From Scatavimonas merdigallinarum (GTDB lineage: Bacteria; Bacillota; Clostridia; Oscillospirales; Acutalibacteraceae): DNA of 64,000 bases. A program made the translations under genes and the position numbers. The notes beneath the pieces are model-generated. The model was not told where the DNA came from. It ran no database searches and worked only from the letters and a program-made list of their open reading frames with translations. The stretch covers positions 62,001 through 126,000 of the forward strand of contig DVFW01000026.1 of NCBI GenBank assembly GCA_018713055.1. The letters are read 5' to 3'. This document shows, in pieces, positions 9,223 through 17,317 of the stretch; the first letter of the stretch is position 1, and every line of letters begins with the position of its first letter.

Positions 9223-9960
9223 TCAGATGACAAACCCTCCGTCGACGCCAAGCGTCTGCCCGGTAATAAAGGCGGCGGTGTGGTTTGCCAGAAAATAAAC
9301 GGCGTTTGCCACGTCCTCGGCGGTTCCCAGCCGTAAAAGCGGCGTTTCGCTTTCCAAATTGGCAAGCGCAGACTGGTCAAGGCCTGCAAGCATATCGGTT
9401 TGAATCACGCCGGGCGCCACGCAGTTTACGCGAACGCCGCTTGGGGCCACTTCTTTTGCAAGCGCTTTTGTAAGCGCAATTACGCCGCCCTTTGCCGCAC
9501 TGTAATGGACCTCGCAGCTGGCTCCCGTGCGACCCCACATGGAGGAAACGTTTACAATGGAACCGGTGTGCCTGCGCAGCATCGACGGTAAAACGGCGCG
9601 GCAGCAATAGAAGACGCCGGTTAAATTTGTAGCGATCATGGTTTGCCAATCCTGATCGGTAATATCTGTAAACAGCTTTTGCTGCGCAATGCCGGCATTA
9701 TTGACCAGTACGTCTATAGCGCCAAATTTCTCTTCAATACAACGGACCATTGCATTTACCTGCTGCGCATCCTGGATATCGGCCTGGAAGACTGCGGCGC
9801 GCCCGTTTTGCGACAAAATATTCCGGACGACGGTCTGCGCCTGCTGTGTGCTTGTATTGCAGTGGATGGCCACTGTGTATCCGTTTTGCGCAAACAGCTT
9901 TGCTGTCTGCGCGCCAATGCCGCGCCCAGCGCCTGTGACCAGCGCCGTTTTTCTTTCCAT
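9223..9960 (-). CDS. SDR-family oxidoreductase, FabG-like
   Basis: Classical short-chain dehydrogenase/reductase of 245 residues. The NAD(P)-binding TGAGRGIG is at residues 9-16, NNAG at 87-90, and the catalytic Ser139/140, Tyr153 and Lys157 are in place (VNVSS, YSAAK). The C-terminal GQTLGVDGG is typical of 3-oxoacyl-ACP reductases. However, the gene is not in a fatty-acid cluster, so it could act on another carbonyl substrate. It lies 27 bp downstream of a flavin reductase-like gene on the same strand, which suggests a shared transcript. Confidence 0.8.
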   Translation of the reverse strand: MERKTALVTGAGRGIGAQTAKLFAQNGYTVAIHCNTSTQQAQTVVRNILSQNGRAAVFQADIQDAQQVNAMVRCIEEKFGAIDVLVNNAGIAQQKLFTDITDQDWQTMIATNLTGVFYCCRAVLPSMLRRHTGSIVNVSSMWGRTGASCEVHYSAAKGGVIALTKALAKEVAPSGVRVNCVAPGVIQTDMLAGLDQSALANLESETPLLRLGTAEDVANAVYFLANHTAAFITGQTLGVDGGFVI

Positions 9961-9987
9961 ACCGGTATCCTTTCCTGTGTAGATGGC

Positions 9988-10494
9988 TTAGTTTTTGCTC
10001 AGTACTTTTACAATTTCGCCAATAAACATTTTATGGTAATCTTTTTCTTTATAGTTGTTGTCAAGCGTTTTGTCGATAAAGCAGCTGGGGGTAAGATCCT
10101 GCGCATACAGCTTTTTGCACACAAGCACCAAACGGGCCTGTGAAAAATACGGTGCTTTTTCGTCAAAAACCGGGATAAGCCCTGTTTCTTTTGCTTTGTC
10201 CACGTTGCGGCCGGATTTTGCTCCGCAATAGGACAGGGCGCTGCGCATGTCTTCCGGATAGAACGAAAGGGTGTAGTAATCGTTTGCTTCCATAAACGGA
10301 AGAGTATAGCGCTGGGGCCGGATAAAAGTAAACGCCACATTTTTGTTCCAAAGCACGCCGGCGCCGCCCCAGCTGGCCGTCATGGTGTTGTACGATTTTT
10401 GATCGCCTGCGGTAACAAGCATCCAGTCCTTTCCGATCAGTTTAAACAGATTGTCATGAAGCGCCAGACAGTCTGTCTGTGTAAATTCGTTCAT
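9988..10494 (-). CDS. Flavin reductase-like FMN-binding split-barrel protein
   Basis: 168 residues. The N-terminal half reads DWMLVTAGDQKSYNTMTASWGGAGVLW in short pieces (LVTAG..., NTMTASWGG), which is the flavin-binding strand-loop of the flavin reductase-like split-barrel family; FIRPQRYTLPFM and YYTLSFYP are also characteristic. Such proteins bind FMN and act in redox reactions; substrates in anaerobes are mostly unknown. TAAAGGAGG precedes the ATG. Its promoter overlaps a 28-bp palindrome described separately. Confidence 0.8.
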   Translation of the reverse strand: MNEFTQTDCLALHDNLFKLIGKDWMLVTAGDQKSYNTMTASWGGAGVLWNKNVAFTFIRPQRYTLPFMEANDYYTLSFYPEDMRSALSYCGAKSGRNVDKAKETGLIPVFDEKAPYFSQARLVLVCKKLYAQDLTPSCFIDKTLDNNYKEKDYHKMFIGEIVKVLSKN

Positions 10495-10547
10495 ATATGG
10501 CTGCCTCCTTTATGGATGGATGTTTATAAGCTTTTCAATATATGCAG

Positions 10548-10576
10548 ATTATAGCACCGGCATGCATAATATACAA
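10548..10576 (-). promoter_or_regulatory. Sigma-A promoter for the flavin reductase/SDR pair
   Basis: On the minus strand TTGTAT (10576-10571), 17-bp spacer, TATAAT (10553-10548). The -35 lies inside the palindrome at 10566-10593. Confidence 0.7.
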
Positions 10577-10593
10577 ATGCATTTGCATATTAT
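10566..10593. promoter_or_regulatory. 28-bp palindrome, candidate operator
   Basis: Near-perfect dyad centred on ATGCAT (10577-10582): outer arms ATAATAT / ATATTAT, inner CAAATGCATTTG, with only one mismatched position pair. It covers the -35 of the flavin reductase promoter. TGCATA recurs at 10563, 10584, 10691, 10762 and 10783 in the same intergenic region. Confidence 0.6.
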
Positions 10594-10749
10594 ACAATTC
10601 GATCCGCAGTTTTGTTCAAGAAAAAAGTCTGGCATATTTTTTTGTCTTTTCGCCAAAAAGGCACGTTTGTTTCATATAGAATGGATATTTTGCATAATTG
10701 AAAAGCAGAAAAAAAGGCGTTTTTGGCTATGGCTACAAAAAACAAAGCG

Positions 10750-10767
10750 ATTGAATATTTATGCATA
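10750..10767. promoter_or_regulatory. ARG box-like ArgR operator
   Basis: TGAATATTTATGCA (10752-10765) fits the ARG box consensus TGAAT-4-ATTCA with one mismatch (ATGCA). It lies just upstream of the argG -35 element, as expected for ArgR/AhrC control of the arginine cluster. Confidence 0.6.
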
Positions 10768-10773
10768 AAACGC

Positions 10774-10801
10774 TTGATTTTTTGCATAGAACGTGTATAA
10801 T
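10774..10801 (+). promoter_or_regulatory. Sigma-A promoter for the arginine cluster
   Basis: TTGATT (10774-10779), 16-bp spacer, consensus TATAAT (10796-10801). The rest of the 360-bp gap from 10495 holds only this promoter, the ARG box and the divergent promoter/palindrome. Confidence 0.75.
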
Positions 10802-10858
10802 GTTACCCATACGGCAGAAGCATGAAAAACGATAACAGCATATATGGAGGCGCTTATT

Positions 10859-12079
10859 ATGCAAAAGAAAATTAAAAAAGTTGTTTTGGCTTATTCCGGC
10901 GGGTTGGATACCTCTATTATTATTCCGTGGCTCAAAGAGCACTATGACGACTGCGAGGTAATCGCGGTATCTGGCGACGTTGGACAGGGAACCGAGCTGG
11001 AGGGACTGGAGGAAAAGGCAATTCGGACCGGTGCTTCCAAGCTGTATATTGAGGATTTGAACAAAGAGTTTATTGAGGAGTACGTCTGGCCCACGCTGAA
11101 GGCAGGCGCGATTTATGAGGGCAAATACCTGTTGGGGACCTCTTTTGCAAGGCCGGTCATTGCAAAAAGAATTGTGGAGATTGCAAAAAAAGAGGGTGCC
11201 GATGCAATTTGTCATGGCTGCACAGGCAAGGGTAATGACCAGGTGCGCTTTGAGCTTGCAATTAAGGCGTATGCGCCCGATATGACGATTATTGCCCCGT
11301 GGAGGACATGGGAATTTAAATCCAGAGAAGAAGAAATTGCTTATGCGGAGAAAAAGGGAATCCCACTGAAGATTAACAGGGAAACCAACTACTCCAAAGA
11401 CAAAAACATCTGGCATCTTTCTCACGAAGGCCTTGACCTGGAGGATCCGGCAAACGAACCGAAGTACGAGCAGCCCGGTTTTTTGGAGCTTGGCGTTTCG
11501 CCCATGCAGGCGCCGGACAAACCGGAGTATGTTTCCATTACCTTTGATAAGGGCGTTCCTGTTGCAGTCAACGGCGAGCAAATGGATGCGGTCTCTATTG
11601 TAAAGGAACTTAATACAATAGGCGGAAGAAACGGCATTGGCATTGTGGATATGGTTGAAAACAGGTTGGTCGGGATGAAAGCCAGAGGCGTATATGAAAC
11701 ACCCGGCGGCACCATTTTGTATGCGGCGCACAGCAAGCTTGAAGAGATTTGCCTGGATAGAGATACGCTTCATTATAAACAGAATGTGGCGAACCGCTTT
11801 GCAGAGCTTGTGTATTATGGCCAGTGGTATACTCCACTGCGCGAGGCGCTTTCAGCGTTTGTGGACAGCACCCAGCAGACTGTAACGGGAGAAGTAAAAC
11901 TGAAGCTTTACAAAGGCAATCTTATTGACGCCGGTGTTACATCCCTTTATTCTTTATATGACGAGGAAATGGCCACCTTTGATGAAGACGAGGTATACGA
12001 CCAGAATGACTCGGCAGGGTTTATTAATCTGTTTGGGCTTCCGATTAAAGTGCGTGCAAAAAAGGGCCTTATTCAATAA
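10859..12079 (+). CDS. argG: Argininosuccinate synthase
   Basis: Joins citrulline and aspartate with ATP to make argininosuccinate, the penultimate step of arginine synthesis. The ATP-pyrophosphatase P-loop AYSGGLDTS is at residues 11-19, and CHGCTGKGNDQVRFE, the conserved citrulline/aspartate-binding segment, is intact (seen as HGCTGKGNDQVRFE). 406 residues is standard. ATG 10859 was preferred to ATG 10844 because the latter sits inside the Shine-Dalgarno GGAGG (10846-10850). It is the first gene of the cluster; argH follows after a 127-bp gap with a hairpin. Confidence 0.96.
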   Translation: MQKKIKKVVLAYSGGLDTSIIIPWLKEHYDDCEVIAVSGDVGQGTELEGLEEKAIRTGASKLYIEDLNKEFIEEYVWPTLKAGAIYEGKYLLGTSFARPVIAKRIVEIAKKEGADAICHGCTGKGNDQVRFELAIKAYAPDMTIIAPWRTWEFKSREEEIAYAEKKGIPLKINRETNYSKDKNIWHLSHEGLDLEDPANEPKYEQPGFLELGVSPMQAPDKPEYVSITFDKGVPVAVNGEQMDAVSIVKELNTIGGRNGIGIVDMVENRLVGMKARGVYETPGGTILYAAHSKLEEICLDRDTLHYKQNVANRFAELVYYGQWYTPLREALSAFVDSTQQTVTGEVKLKLYKGNLIDAGVTSLYSLYDEEMATFDEDEVYDQNDSAGFINLFGLPIKVRAKKGLIQ

Positions 12080-12152
12080 TGTGAGCTATGCCGGCGGACA
12101 ATGGCAATTAAGCGGGCCGGTTTTGCAAAAAGATATATTGGCAATACAGAAA

Positions 12153-12181
12153 AGGGGCGGATGAGGATGTTCTCCGCCCCC
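12153..12181 (+). other. Hairpin between argG and argH
   Basis: AGGGGCGGA pairs with TCCGCCCCT (one extra C) around a 10-nt loop. No T-run follows, so it is more likely an mRNA-stabilising or processing stem than a terminator. It shares its GGGCGGA/TCCGCCC core with the stems at 23762-23789 and 24611-24631. Confidence 0.55.
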
Positions 12182-12206
12182 TGTACTGATTTTATGAGGT
12201 GAAAAA

Positions 12207-13586
12207 ATGAAGCTATGGACAGGGCGGTTCCAAAAGGAGATCAGCAAGACGACAAATGATTTTAACTCTTCCATATCCTTTGACCAGAGGATGTACAGGG
12301 AAGATATACACGGCAGTATAGCGCATGCCACCATGCTTGGGCAATGTGGGATTATAGCGCGCAGCGAAGCCGAAAAGATCTGCAACGGGCTGGAAGGGAT
12401 TTTGCAGGATATAGAATCGGGGGCGCTGCCGATTGACCCGGAGGCGGAAGATATTCACACTTTTATTGAAGGAGAACTGACAAAACGGCTTGGGGATACG
12501 GGCAAGCGCCTGCATACGGCAAGAAGCAGAAATGACCAGGTGGCACTGGACATCCGTATGTATTTGAAAAACGAAAGCGGCGCTTTGCAGAAGCTTTTAA
12601 CGGAGCTTATTTTGCTTCTTTGCGATACAGCCCAGGCGCATACGCAAACGGTAATGCCGGGCTATACACATTTGCAAAGGGCGCAGCCTGTTACATTTGG
12701 GCACCATTTGATGGCCTATGCACAGATGTTTCTGCGCGACCTTGCAAGGCTGAAGGATGCGGTAAAAAGAATGAATATAATGCCGCTTGGTTCCGGTGCG
12801 CTTGCCTGTACGACCTATCCGATCAACAGGCAAATAACGGCCGAGCTGCTGGGTTTTCCGGATATTACGCAAAACAGCCTGGACGGCGTTTCGGACAGGG
12901 ATTTTTGCATGGAGCTTGCCGCAGCACTTTCCATTATAATGGTGCATCTGTCCCGTTTTTCGGAAGAAATTATCCTGTGGTGCTCGTGGGAGTTCAAATT
13001 TGTAGAACTTGACGATGCGTTTTCAACAGGGTCAAGTATTATGCCGCAGAAGAAGAATCCGGACATTGCAGAGTTGGTGCGGGGGAAATCCGGCAGGGTA
13101 TTTGGGGATCTGACGACGCTTTTAACCGTTATGAAGGGTACGCCGCTTGCGTATAACAAGGACATGCAGGAAGATAAAGAAGCGATCTTTGACGCGTTTG
13201 ATACGGTAAAAATGTGCCTGACTGCCTTTATTCCTATGCTGAGCACAATGAGGGTGCTGCCCGATAATATGCGCAAAGCCGCTGCAGGCGGTTTTATCAA
13301 CGCTACGGACTGTGCCGATTACCTGGTGAAAAAGGGCCTTCCGTTCCGCGACGCATACAAGGCGACGGGGATGCTGGTGGCAAGGTGTATGGAAAAAGGC
13401 CTGACGCTGGAAACACTGCCGATAGAGGAATATAAAGCCATATGCGATAAATTTGAAACGGACGTCTTTGAAGCGATCACTTTAGAGGCTTGCGTCAATG
13501 GCCGCAGTACATATGGAGGGCCTGCGGCGCACAGTGTGGAAAGCCAGATCCGTCTTGTGCGAAAGGCTTTACAGAAAGAGATGTAA
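12207..13586 (+). CDS. argH: Argininosuccinate lyase
   Basis: Cleaves argininosuccinate to arginine and fumarate. Belongs to the fumarase/aspartase superfamily: the signature GSSIMPQKKNPD is at residues 275-286, with the catalytic serine in its flexible loop, and THLQ at 154-157 carries the partner histidine. 459 residues is the usual length. Start ATG 12207 follows TGAGGTGA. argC begins 20 bp after the stop. Confidence 0.96.
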   Translation: MKLWTGRFQKEISKTTNDFNSSISFDQRMYREDIHGSIAHATMLGQCGIIARSEAEKICNGLEGILQDIESGALPIDPEAEDIHTFIEGELTKRLGDTGKRLHTARSRNDQVALDIRMYLKNESGALQKLLTELILLLCDTAQAHTQTVMPGYTHLQRAQPVTFGHHLMAYAQMFLRDLARLKDAVKRMNIMPLGSGALACTTYPINRQITAELLGFPDITQNSLDGVSDRDFCMELAAALSIIMVHLSRFSEEIILWCSWEFKFVELDDAFSTGSSIMPQKKNPDIAELVRGKSGRVFGDLTTLLTVMKGTPLAYNKDMQEDKEAIFDAFDTVKMCLTAFIPMLSTMRVLPDNMRKAAAGGFINATDCADYLVKKGLPFRDAYKATGMLVARCMEKGLTLETLPIEEYKAICDKFETDVFEAITLEACVNGRSTYGGPAAHSVESQIRLVRKALQKEM

Positions 13587-13606
13587 AAATGAAGGGGTGA
13601 CCTTAT

Positions 13607-14641
13607 ATGATAAAAGCCGGTATTATCGGCGCAACAGGTTATGCGGGCGCAGAACTTGTGCGCTTGCTGACGGCGCATCCATATGCGGAAATTTCTGCCG
13701 TTAGCTCTGTTACCTTTGAAGGAAAAGCGCTCAGCAGCGTGTACCCGGCGTACCTCGGGCTGAACGATATGGTTTGCGAAAGGGCGGACGATGTGGTCAA
13801 TAAAAGCGACGTTATATTTGCCGCACTGCCGCATGGGCTTTCACAGGACCTTGCAAAGCAATGTTTTGATAACGATAAGATCTTTATTGATCTGGGCGCA
13901 GATTTTCGTTTGGAAAACGAGGAGGACTATAAGGAATGGTACGGCGGTGAATATAAGGACAAGACACTCCATCAAAATGCCGTATACGCTTTGCCGGAGT
14001 TGTTCCGTGAGAACATCAGGGGAAAAAAGATTATTGCAAACCCCGGCTGTTATACCACGGGCGTACCGCTGGCGCTGGCGCCGGCCGTAAAGATGGGGCT
14101 TGTAAAGCGCCAGGGAATAATTGCCGACTGTAAGTCCGGCGTTACGGGTGCTGGAAGGGGGCTTTCCCAGGGAACGCATTATCCAGATTTAAACGAAGGG
14201 TTTCATCCTTATAAGGTAGCCGCGCACCGCCATACACCTGAAATTGAGCAAACACTTTCCCATTTGGCGGGGAAAGCCGTAAAAATTACGTTTGTGCCGC
14301 ACCTTTTGCCGGTCAACAGAGGGATCTTGTCCACCTGTTATGCGCCCTTACAGGACGGGGTAACAGCAGAACAAATCAAAAAAGCATACCGGTCGTTTTA
14401 CAGGGATGCATTTTTTGTCCGCTTGCTGCCGGACGGCGCGGTTGCCGATATACACAATATTAAGTATTCAAATTTCTGCGATATTTCGGTGCATGTTGAC
14501 ATGCGTACCCACACGCTGATTGCTGTGTCTGCCATTGATAATATGGTTAAAGGCGCAGCAGGGCAGGCTATACAAAATATGAACCTGGTATTTGGGCTGG
14601 ATGAGACGGCAGGGCTTACCATGATGCCGCCCGCATTTTAG
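13607..14641 (+). CDS. argC: N-acetyl-gamma-glutamyl-phosphate reductase
   Basis: NADPH-dependent reduction of N-acetylglutamyl phosphate to the semialdehyde, third step of arginine synthesis. The Rossmann loop GATGYAGAELVRLL is at residues 8-21, and the nucleophile is Cys148 in NPGCYTTG. 344 residues fits the long-standing bacterial form. AGGGGTGA precedes the ATG. It is separated from argJ by 19 bp. Confidence 0.96.
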   Translation: MIKAGIIGATGYAGAELVRLLTAHPYAEISAVSSVTFEGKALSSVYPAYLGLNDMVCERADDVVNKSDVIFAALPHGLSQDLAKQCFDNDKIFIDLGADFRLENEEDYKEWYGGEYKDKTLHQNAVYALPELFRENIRGKKIIANPGCYTTGVPLALAPAVKMGLVKRQGIIADCKSGVTGAGRGLSQGTHYPDLNEGFHPYKVAAHRHTPEIEQTLSHLAGKAVKITFVPHLLPVNRGILSTCYAPLQDGVTAEQIKKAYRSFYRDAFFVRLLPDGAVADIHNIKYSNFCDISVHVDMRTHTLIAVSAIDNMVKGAAGQAIQNMNLVFGLDETAGLTMMPPAF

Positions 14642-14660
14642 CCGAGGGAGGACATGTGCA

Positions 14661-15884
14661 ATGGAATTTACCTTTGTAGACGGCGGAATTACAGCTCCGC
14701 AGGGGTTTACCGCCGCCGGGCTGTGCTGTTCAATTAAACCGGGCAATACGCAAAAGCGCGATGTTGCCTTGATTTACAGCGATGTGCCGTGCAGCGCTGC
14801 TGCGGTCTATACGCAAAATCTGGTAAAAGGCGCGCCGGTGCTGGTTACCAGAGAACATTTAAAAAACGGCAGGGCGCAGGCGGTTATTGCAAACAGCGGC
14901 AATGCAAATACCTGTAATTTTGACGGAATGGAAAAGGCCGAAGAAATGTGCAAAATTGCAGCGGACGTTTTGCATATCAGCAAGCAGGACGTAATTGTAG
15001 CATCAACTGGCGTAATTGGACAGATTTTACCAATTGAGCCAATCCGGAAAAACGCGGAAAGGCTGGCCGGCCTGCTTTCCAAAACGGGAGGTACAGACGC
15101 CGCAGAGGCAATTATGACCACAGACACCAGGAAAAAGGAAGCCGCGGTGCGGTGTAACATAGACGGAAAAACAATTTTGCTTGGCGGGATTGCAAAGGGC
15201 AGCGGGATGATTCATATTAACATGGCTACCATGTTAAGCTTTATTACTACGGATGCGGCCATAGCGCCCAATATGCTTAGGCGGGCGCTCAAGGAGGCGG
15301 CAGATGTAAGCTATAATATGGTCAGTGTGGATGGGGATACCTCCACAAACGATACACTTGCCATTTTAGCGTCCGGAAAAGCCGGAAACCGCACGATTGA
15401 AAAAGAAGATGAAAACTACAGGCTGTTTACAAGAGCCCTTACTGTTTTGTGCCGGAAGCTTGCAAAAATGCTTGCAGGAGATGGTGAGGGCGCCACAAAA
15501 CTTTTGATTTGTTCGGTAAGTGGTGCGAAAACGGAGGAAGACGCAAAGGGCGTTGCGAAAACGGTAATTAACTCCAGCCTTTTAAAAGCGGCCATGTTTG
15601 GTGAAGACGCAAACTGGGGCAGGGTGCTCTGTGCAATTGGCTATAGCGGCTGCAATGTGGATGTGCAGAAGGTGGACGTAACGTTTGCTTCACAAAAAGG
15701 CGAATTACCGGTATGTAAAGGCGGCGCGGGGATCTTTTTTGACGAGCAAAAGGCAAAGGAAGTTTTGGGCGAAAACGAAATTACAATACAGATTTTTTTA
15801 AACGATGGAAATGGTGCGGCGCAGGCCTACGGCTGCGATCTGACGTACGAATATGTAAAAATTAACGGAGATTACCGTACCTAA
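14661..15884 (+). CDS. argJ: Bifunctional ornithine acetyltransferase / N-acetylglutamate synthase
   Basis: Transfers the acetyl group from N-acetylornithine to glutamate, recycling acetyl groups, and in bifunctional forms also uses acetyl-CoA. The autoproteolytic site is MIHINMAT-MLSF with Thr190 as the new N-terminus and nucleophile. 407 residues is typical. Because argJ recycles the acetyl group, a separate argA or argE is not needed, and neither is present in the cluster. Whether it is mono- or bifunctional cannot be read from sequence. Confidence 0.95.
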   Translation: MEFTFVDGGITAPQGFTAAGLCCSIKPGNTQKRDVALIYSDVPCSAAAVYTQNLVKGAPVLVTREHLKNGRAQAVIANSGNANTCNFDGMEKAEEMCKIAADVLHISKQDVIVASTGVIGQILPIEPIRKNAERLAGLLSKTGGTDAAEAIMTTDTRKKEAAVRCNIDGKTILLGGIAKGSGMIHINMATMLSFITTDAAIAPNMLRRALKEAADVSYNMVSVDGDTSTNDTLAILASGKAGNRTIEKEDENYRLFTRALTVLCRKLAKMLAGDGEGATKLLICSVSGAKTEEDAKGVAKTVINSSLLKAAMFGEDANWGRVLCAIGYSGCNVDVQKVDVTFASQKGELPVCKGGAGIFFDEQKAKEVLGENEITIQIFLNDGNGAAQAYGCDLTYEYVKINGDYRT

Positions 15885-15998
15885 ACAGGCGGCTGCCTGC
15901 CATCTATATTGCGGGCAGCACGTTTTTACCATACCGCCGCGGGAACGACGTCTTTATGCCGCAGAGGCAATTAAAACGTGGAAGGAAGAAAGTACTGT

Positions 15999-16856
15999 AT
16001 GGATATTACAAATGAAGAAAGAGCGCAGGTACTGGTACAGGCTTTGCCATATATCCAGAAATATGCAGGACAAACCGTCGTTGTGAAATACGGCGGCAAT
16101 GCCATGATCAGCCAGCAGCTGAAAAGCGCCGTGATGAGCGATATTGTTCTAATGCAGCTGGTGGGCATTAACGTGGTGCTTGTACATGGCGGCGGTCCAG
16201 AAATTAACCAAATGCTGCAGAAGATTGGAAAAGAAAGCAAATTTGTGGGCGGCATGCGCGTTACAGATGCGGAGACCATAGACATTGTGCAGATGGTGCT
16301 TGCCGGAAAAGTCAATAAGAGCCTTGTGCAGCATTTGGAGGCGCACGGCGGCAAAGCTTTAGGCCTTTGCGGGCTGGATTCCCGCATGCTTATGGCGCAA
16401 AAGCTTGCAAGCGCGCAGGACCTTGGATTTGTGGGGGAAATCACAGAGGTCAACCCCACGGTGATTGAAGATGCAATAGAAAAAGGCTATGTTCCCATTA
16501 TATCTACGGTGGCGGGTGGTTATAAAGGCGAGGTTTTCAATATTAACGCAGATATTGCAGCTGCGCAGATTGCCTCAAAAATCGGCGCGTGCAAACTGAT
16601 TTTGATGACAGATATACGCGGCCTCCTGCGCGACAAAGAAGACGAGAACACACTGATCCCGGTTGTGAATGTGAGTGATGTACCCAGCTTGAAAAGAGAA
16701 GGGATTATAAGCGGTGGTATGATTCCCAAAATCGACTGCTGCGTAGAGGCGGTCCGCCAGGGTGTAAAACGGGCGCATATTATTGACGGCAGGATTGCGC
16801 ATTCTATTTTAATTGAAATGTTTTCTGATGAAGGCATTGGTACAATGTTTTATTGA
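15999..16856 (+). CDS. argB: Acetylglutamate kinase
   Basis: Phosphorylates N-acetylglutamate, the second and often feedback-controlled step. Amino acid kinase fold: YGGNAM near residue 28, VLVHGGGPEIN (substrate loop), and a C-terminal GGMIPKI. 285 residues from ATG 15999; the GTG at 15978 upstream overlaps the likely ribosome binding site (GAAGGAAGA), so it was not used. The family has arginine-sensitive (long N-terminus) and insensitive forms; the N-terminal helix here (EERAQVLVQALPYIQKYAG) resembles arginine-sensitive enzymes, as inference. Confidence 0.95.
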   Translation: MDITNEERAQVLVQALPYIQKYAGQTVVVKYGGNAMISQQLKSAVMSDIVLMQLVGINVVLVHGGGPEINQMLQKIGKESKFVGGMRVTDAETIDIVQMVLAGKVNKSLVQHLEAHGGKALGLCGLDSRMLMAQKLASAQDLGFVGEITEVNPTVIEDAIEKGYVPIISTVAGGYKGEVFNINADIAAAQIASKIGACKLILMTDIRGLLRDKEDENTLIPVVNVSDVPSLKREGIISGGMIPKIDCCVEAVRQGVKRAHIIDGRIAHSILIEMFSDEGIGTMFY

Positions 16857-16878
16857 TAAAATGTAAAGAGAGGCATAT

Positions 16879-17295
16879 ATGACGATCAGGCAGATGCAGA
16901 TACAGGATTATGAAGAGATTTATGCCATGTGGCAAATTACATCAAAACGCGCTTTGTCAAGCGCTGACAGCAAAGACGCAATACGCCGCTACCTGGATCG
17001 CAATCCGGGCTTAAGCCAGGTTGCCGTAGAAGGCGAAAAAATTGTCGGCACAGTGCTTGCAGGACACGACGGCAGGCGTGGTTTTATCCACCATATGGCG
17101 GTAATGCCCCATTACAGAAGAAAAGGAATAGCCAGGGCAATGGCGCAGCGGGCGCTGTCCGGCCTTCAAAACGAAGGCATTGATAAAACGCATATTTTCT
17201 GTTTTTATGACAATGAAGCGGGAAAGGCGTTTTGGCGCTCTTTAGGATTTTTGTACAGGGAAGATCTTACGGTTTTTTCCTGTCAAACCAAATAA
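16879..17295 (+). CDS. GNAT-family acetyltransferase within the arginine cluster
   Basis: 138 residues, single GNAT domain. The acetyl-CoA-binding motif A is HHMAVMPHYRRKGIARAM (residues ~72-89), followed by FCFYDNEAGKAFWRSLGF typical of RimI/YpeA-like members. It lies between argB and argD with 22-bp gaps on both sides, so it is embedded in the operon. The embedded position raises the possibility of an N-acetylglutamate synthase role supplementing ArgJ, but the sequence is more like YpeA/RimI-type enzymes of unknown substrate. I assign only the family. Confidence 0.85.
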   Translation: MTIRQMQIQDYEEIYAMWQITSKRALSSADSKDAIRRYLDRNPGLSQVAVEGEKIVGTVLAGHDGRRGFIHHMAVMPHYRRKGIARAMAQRALSGLQNEGIDKTHIFCFYDNEAGKAFWRSLGFLYREDLTVFSCQTK

Positions 17296-17317
17296 TTTTA
17301 CGGAAAAGAGGGATACG

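Noticed and set aside
10733..11773. A 346-codon open frame on the minus strand across argG
   Set aside because: It lies antisense to a clearly conserved gene, has no ribosome binding site and shows no recognisable domain.
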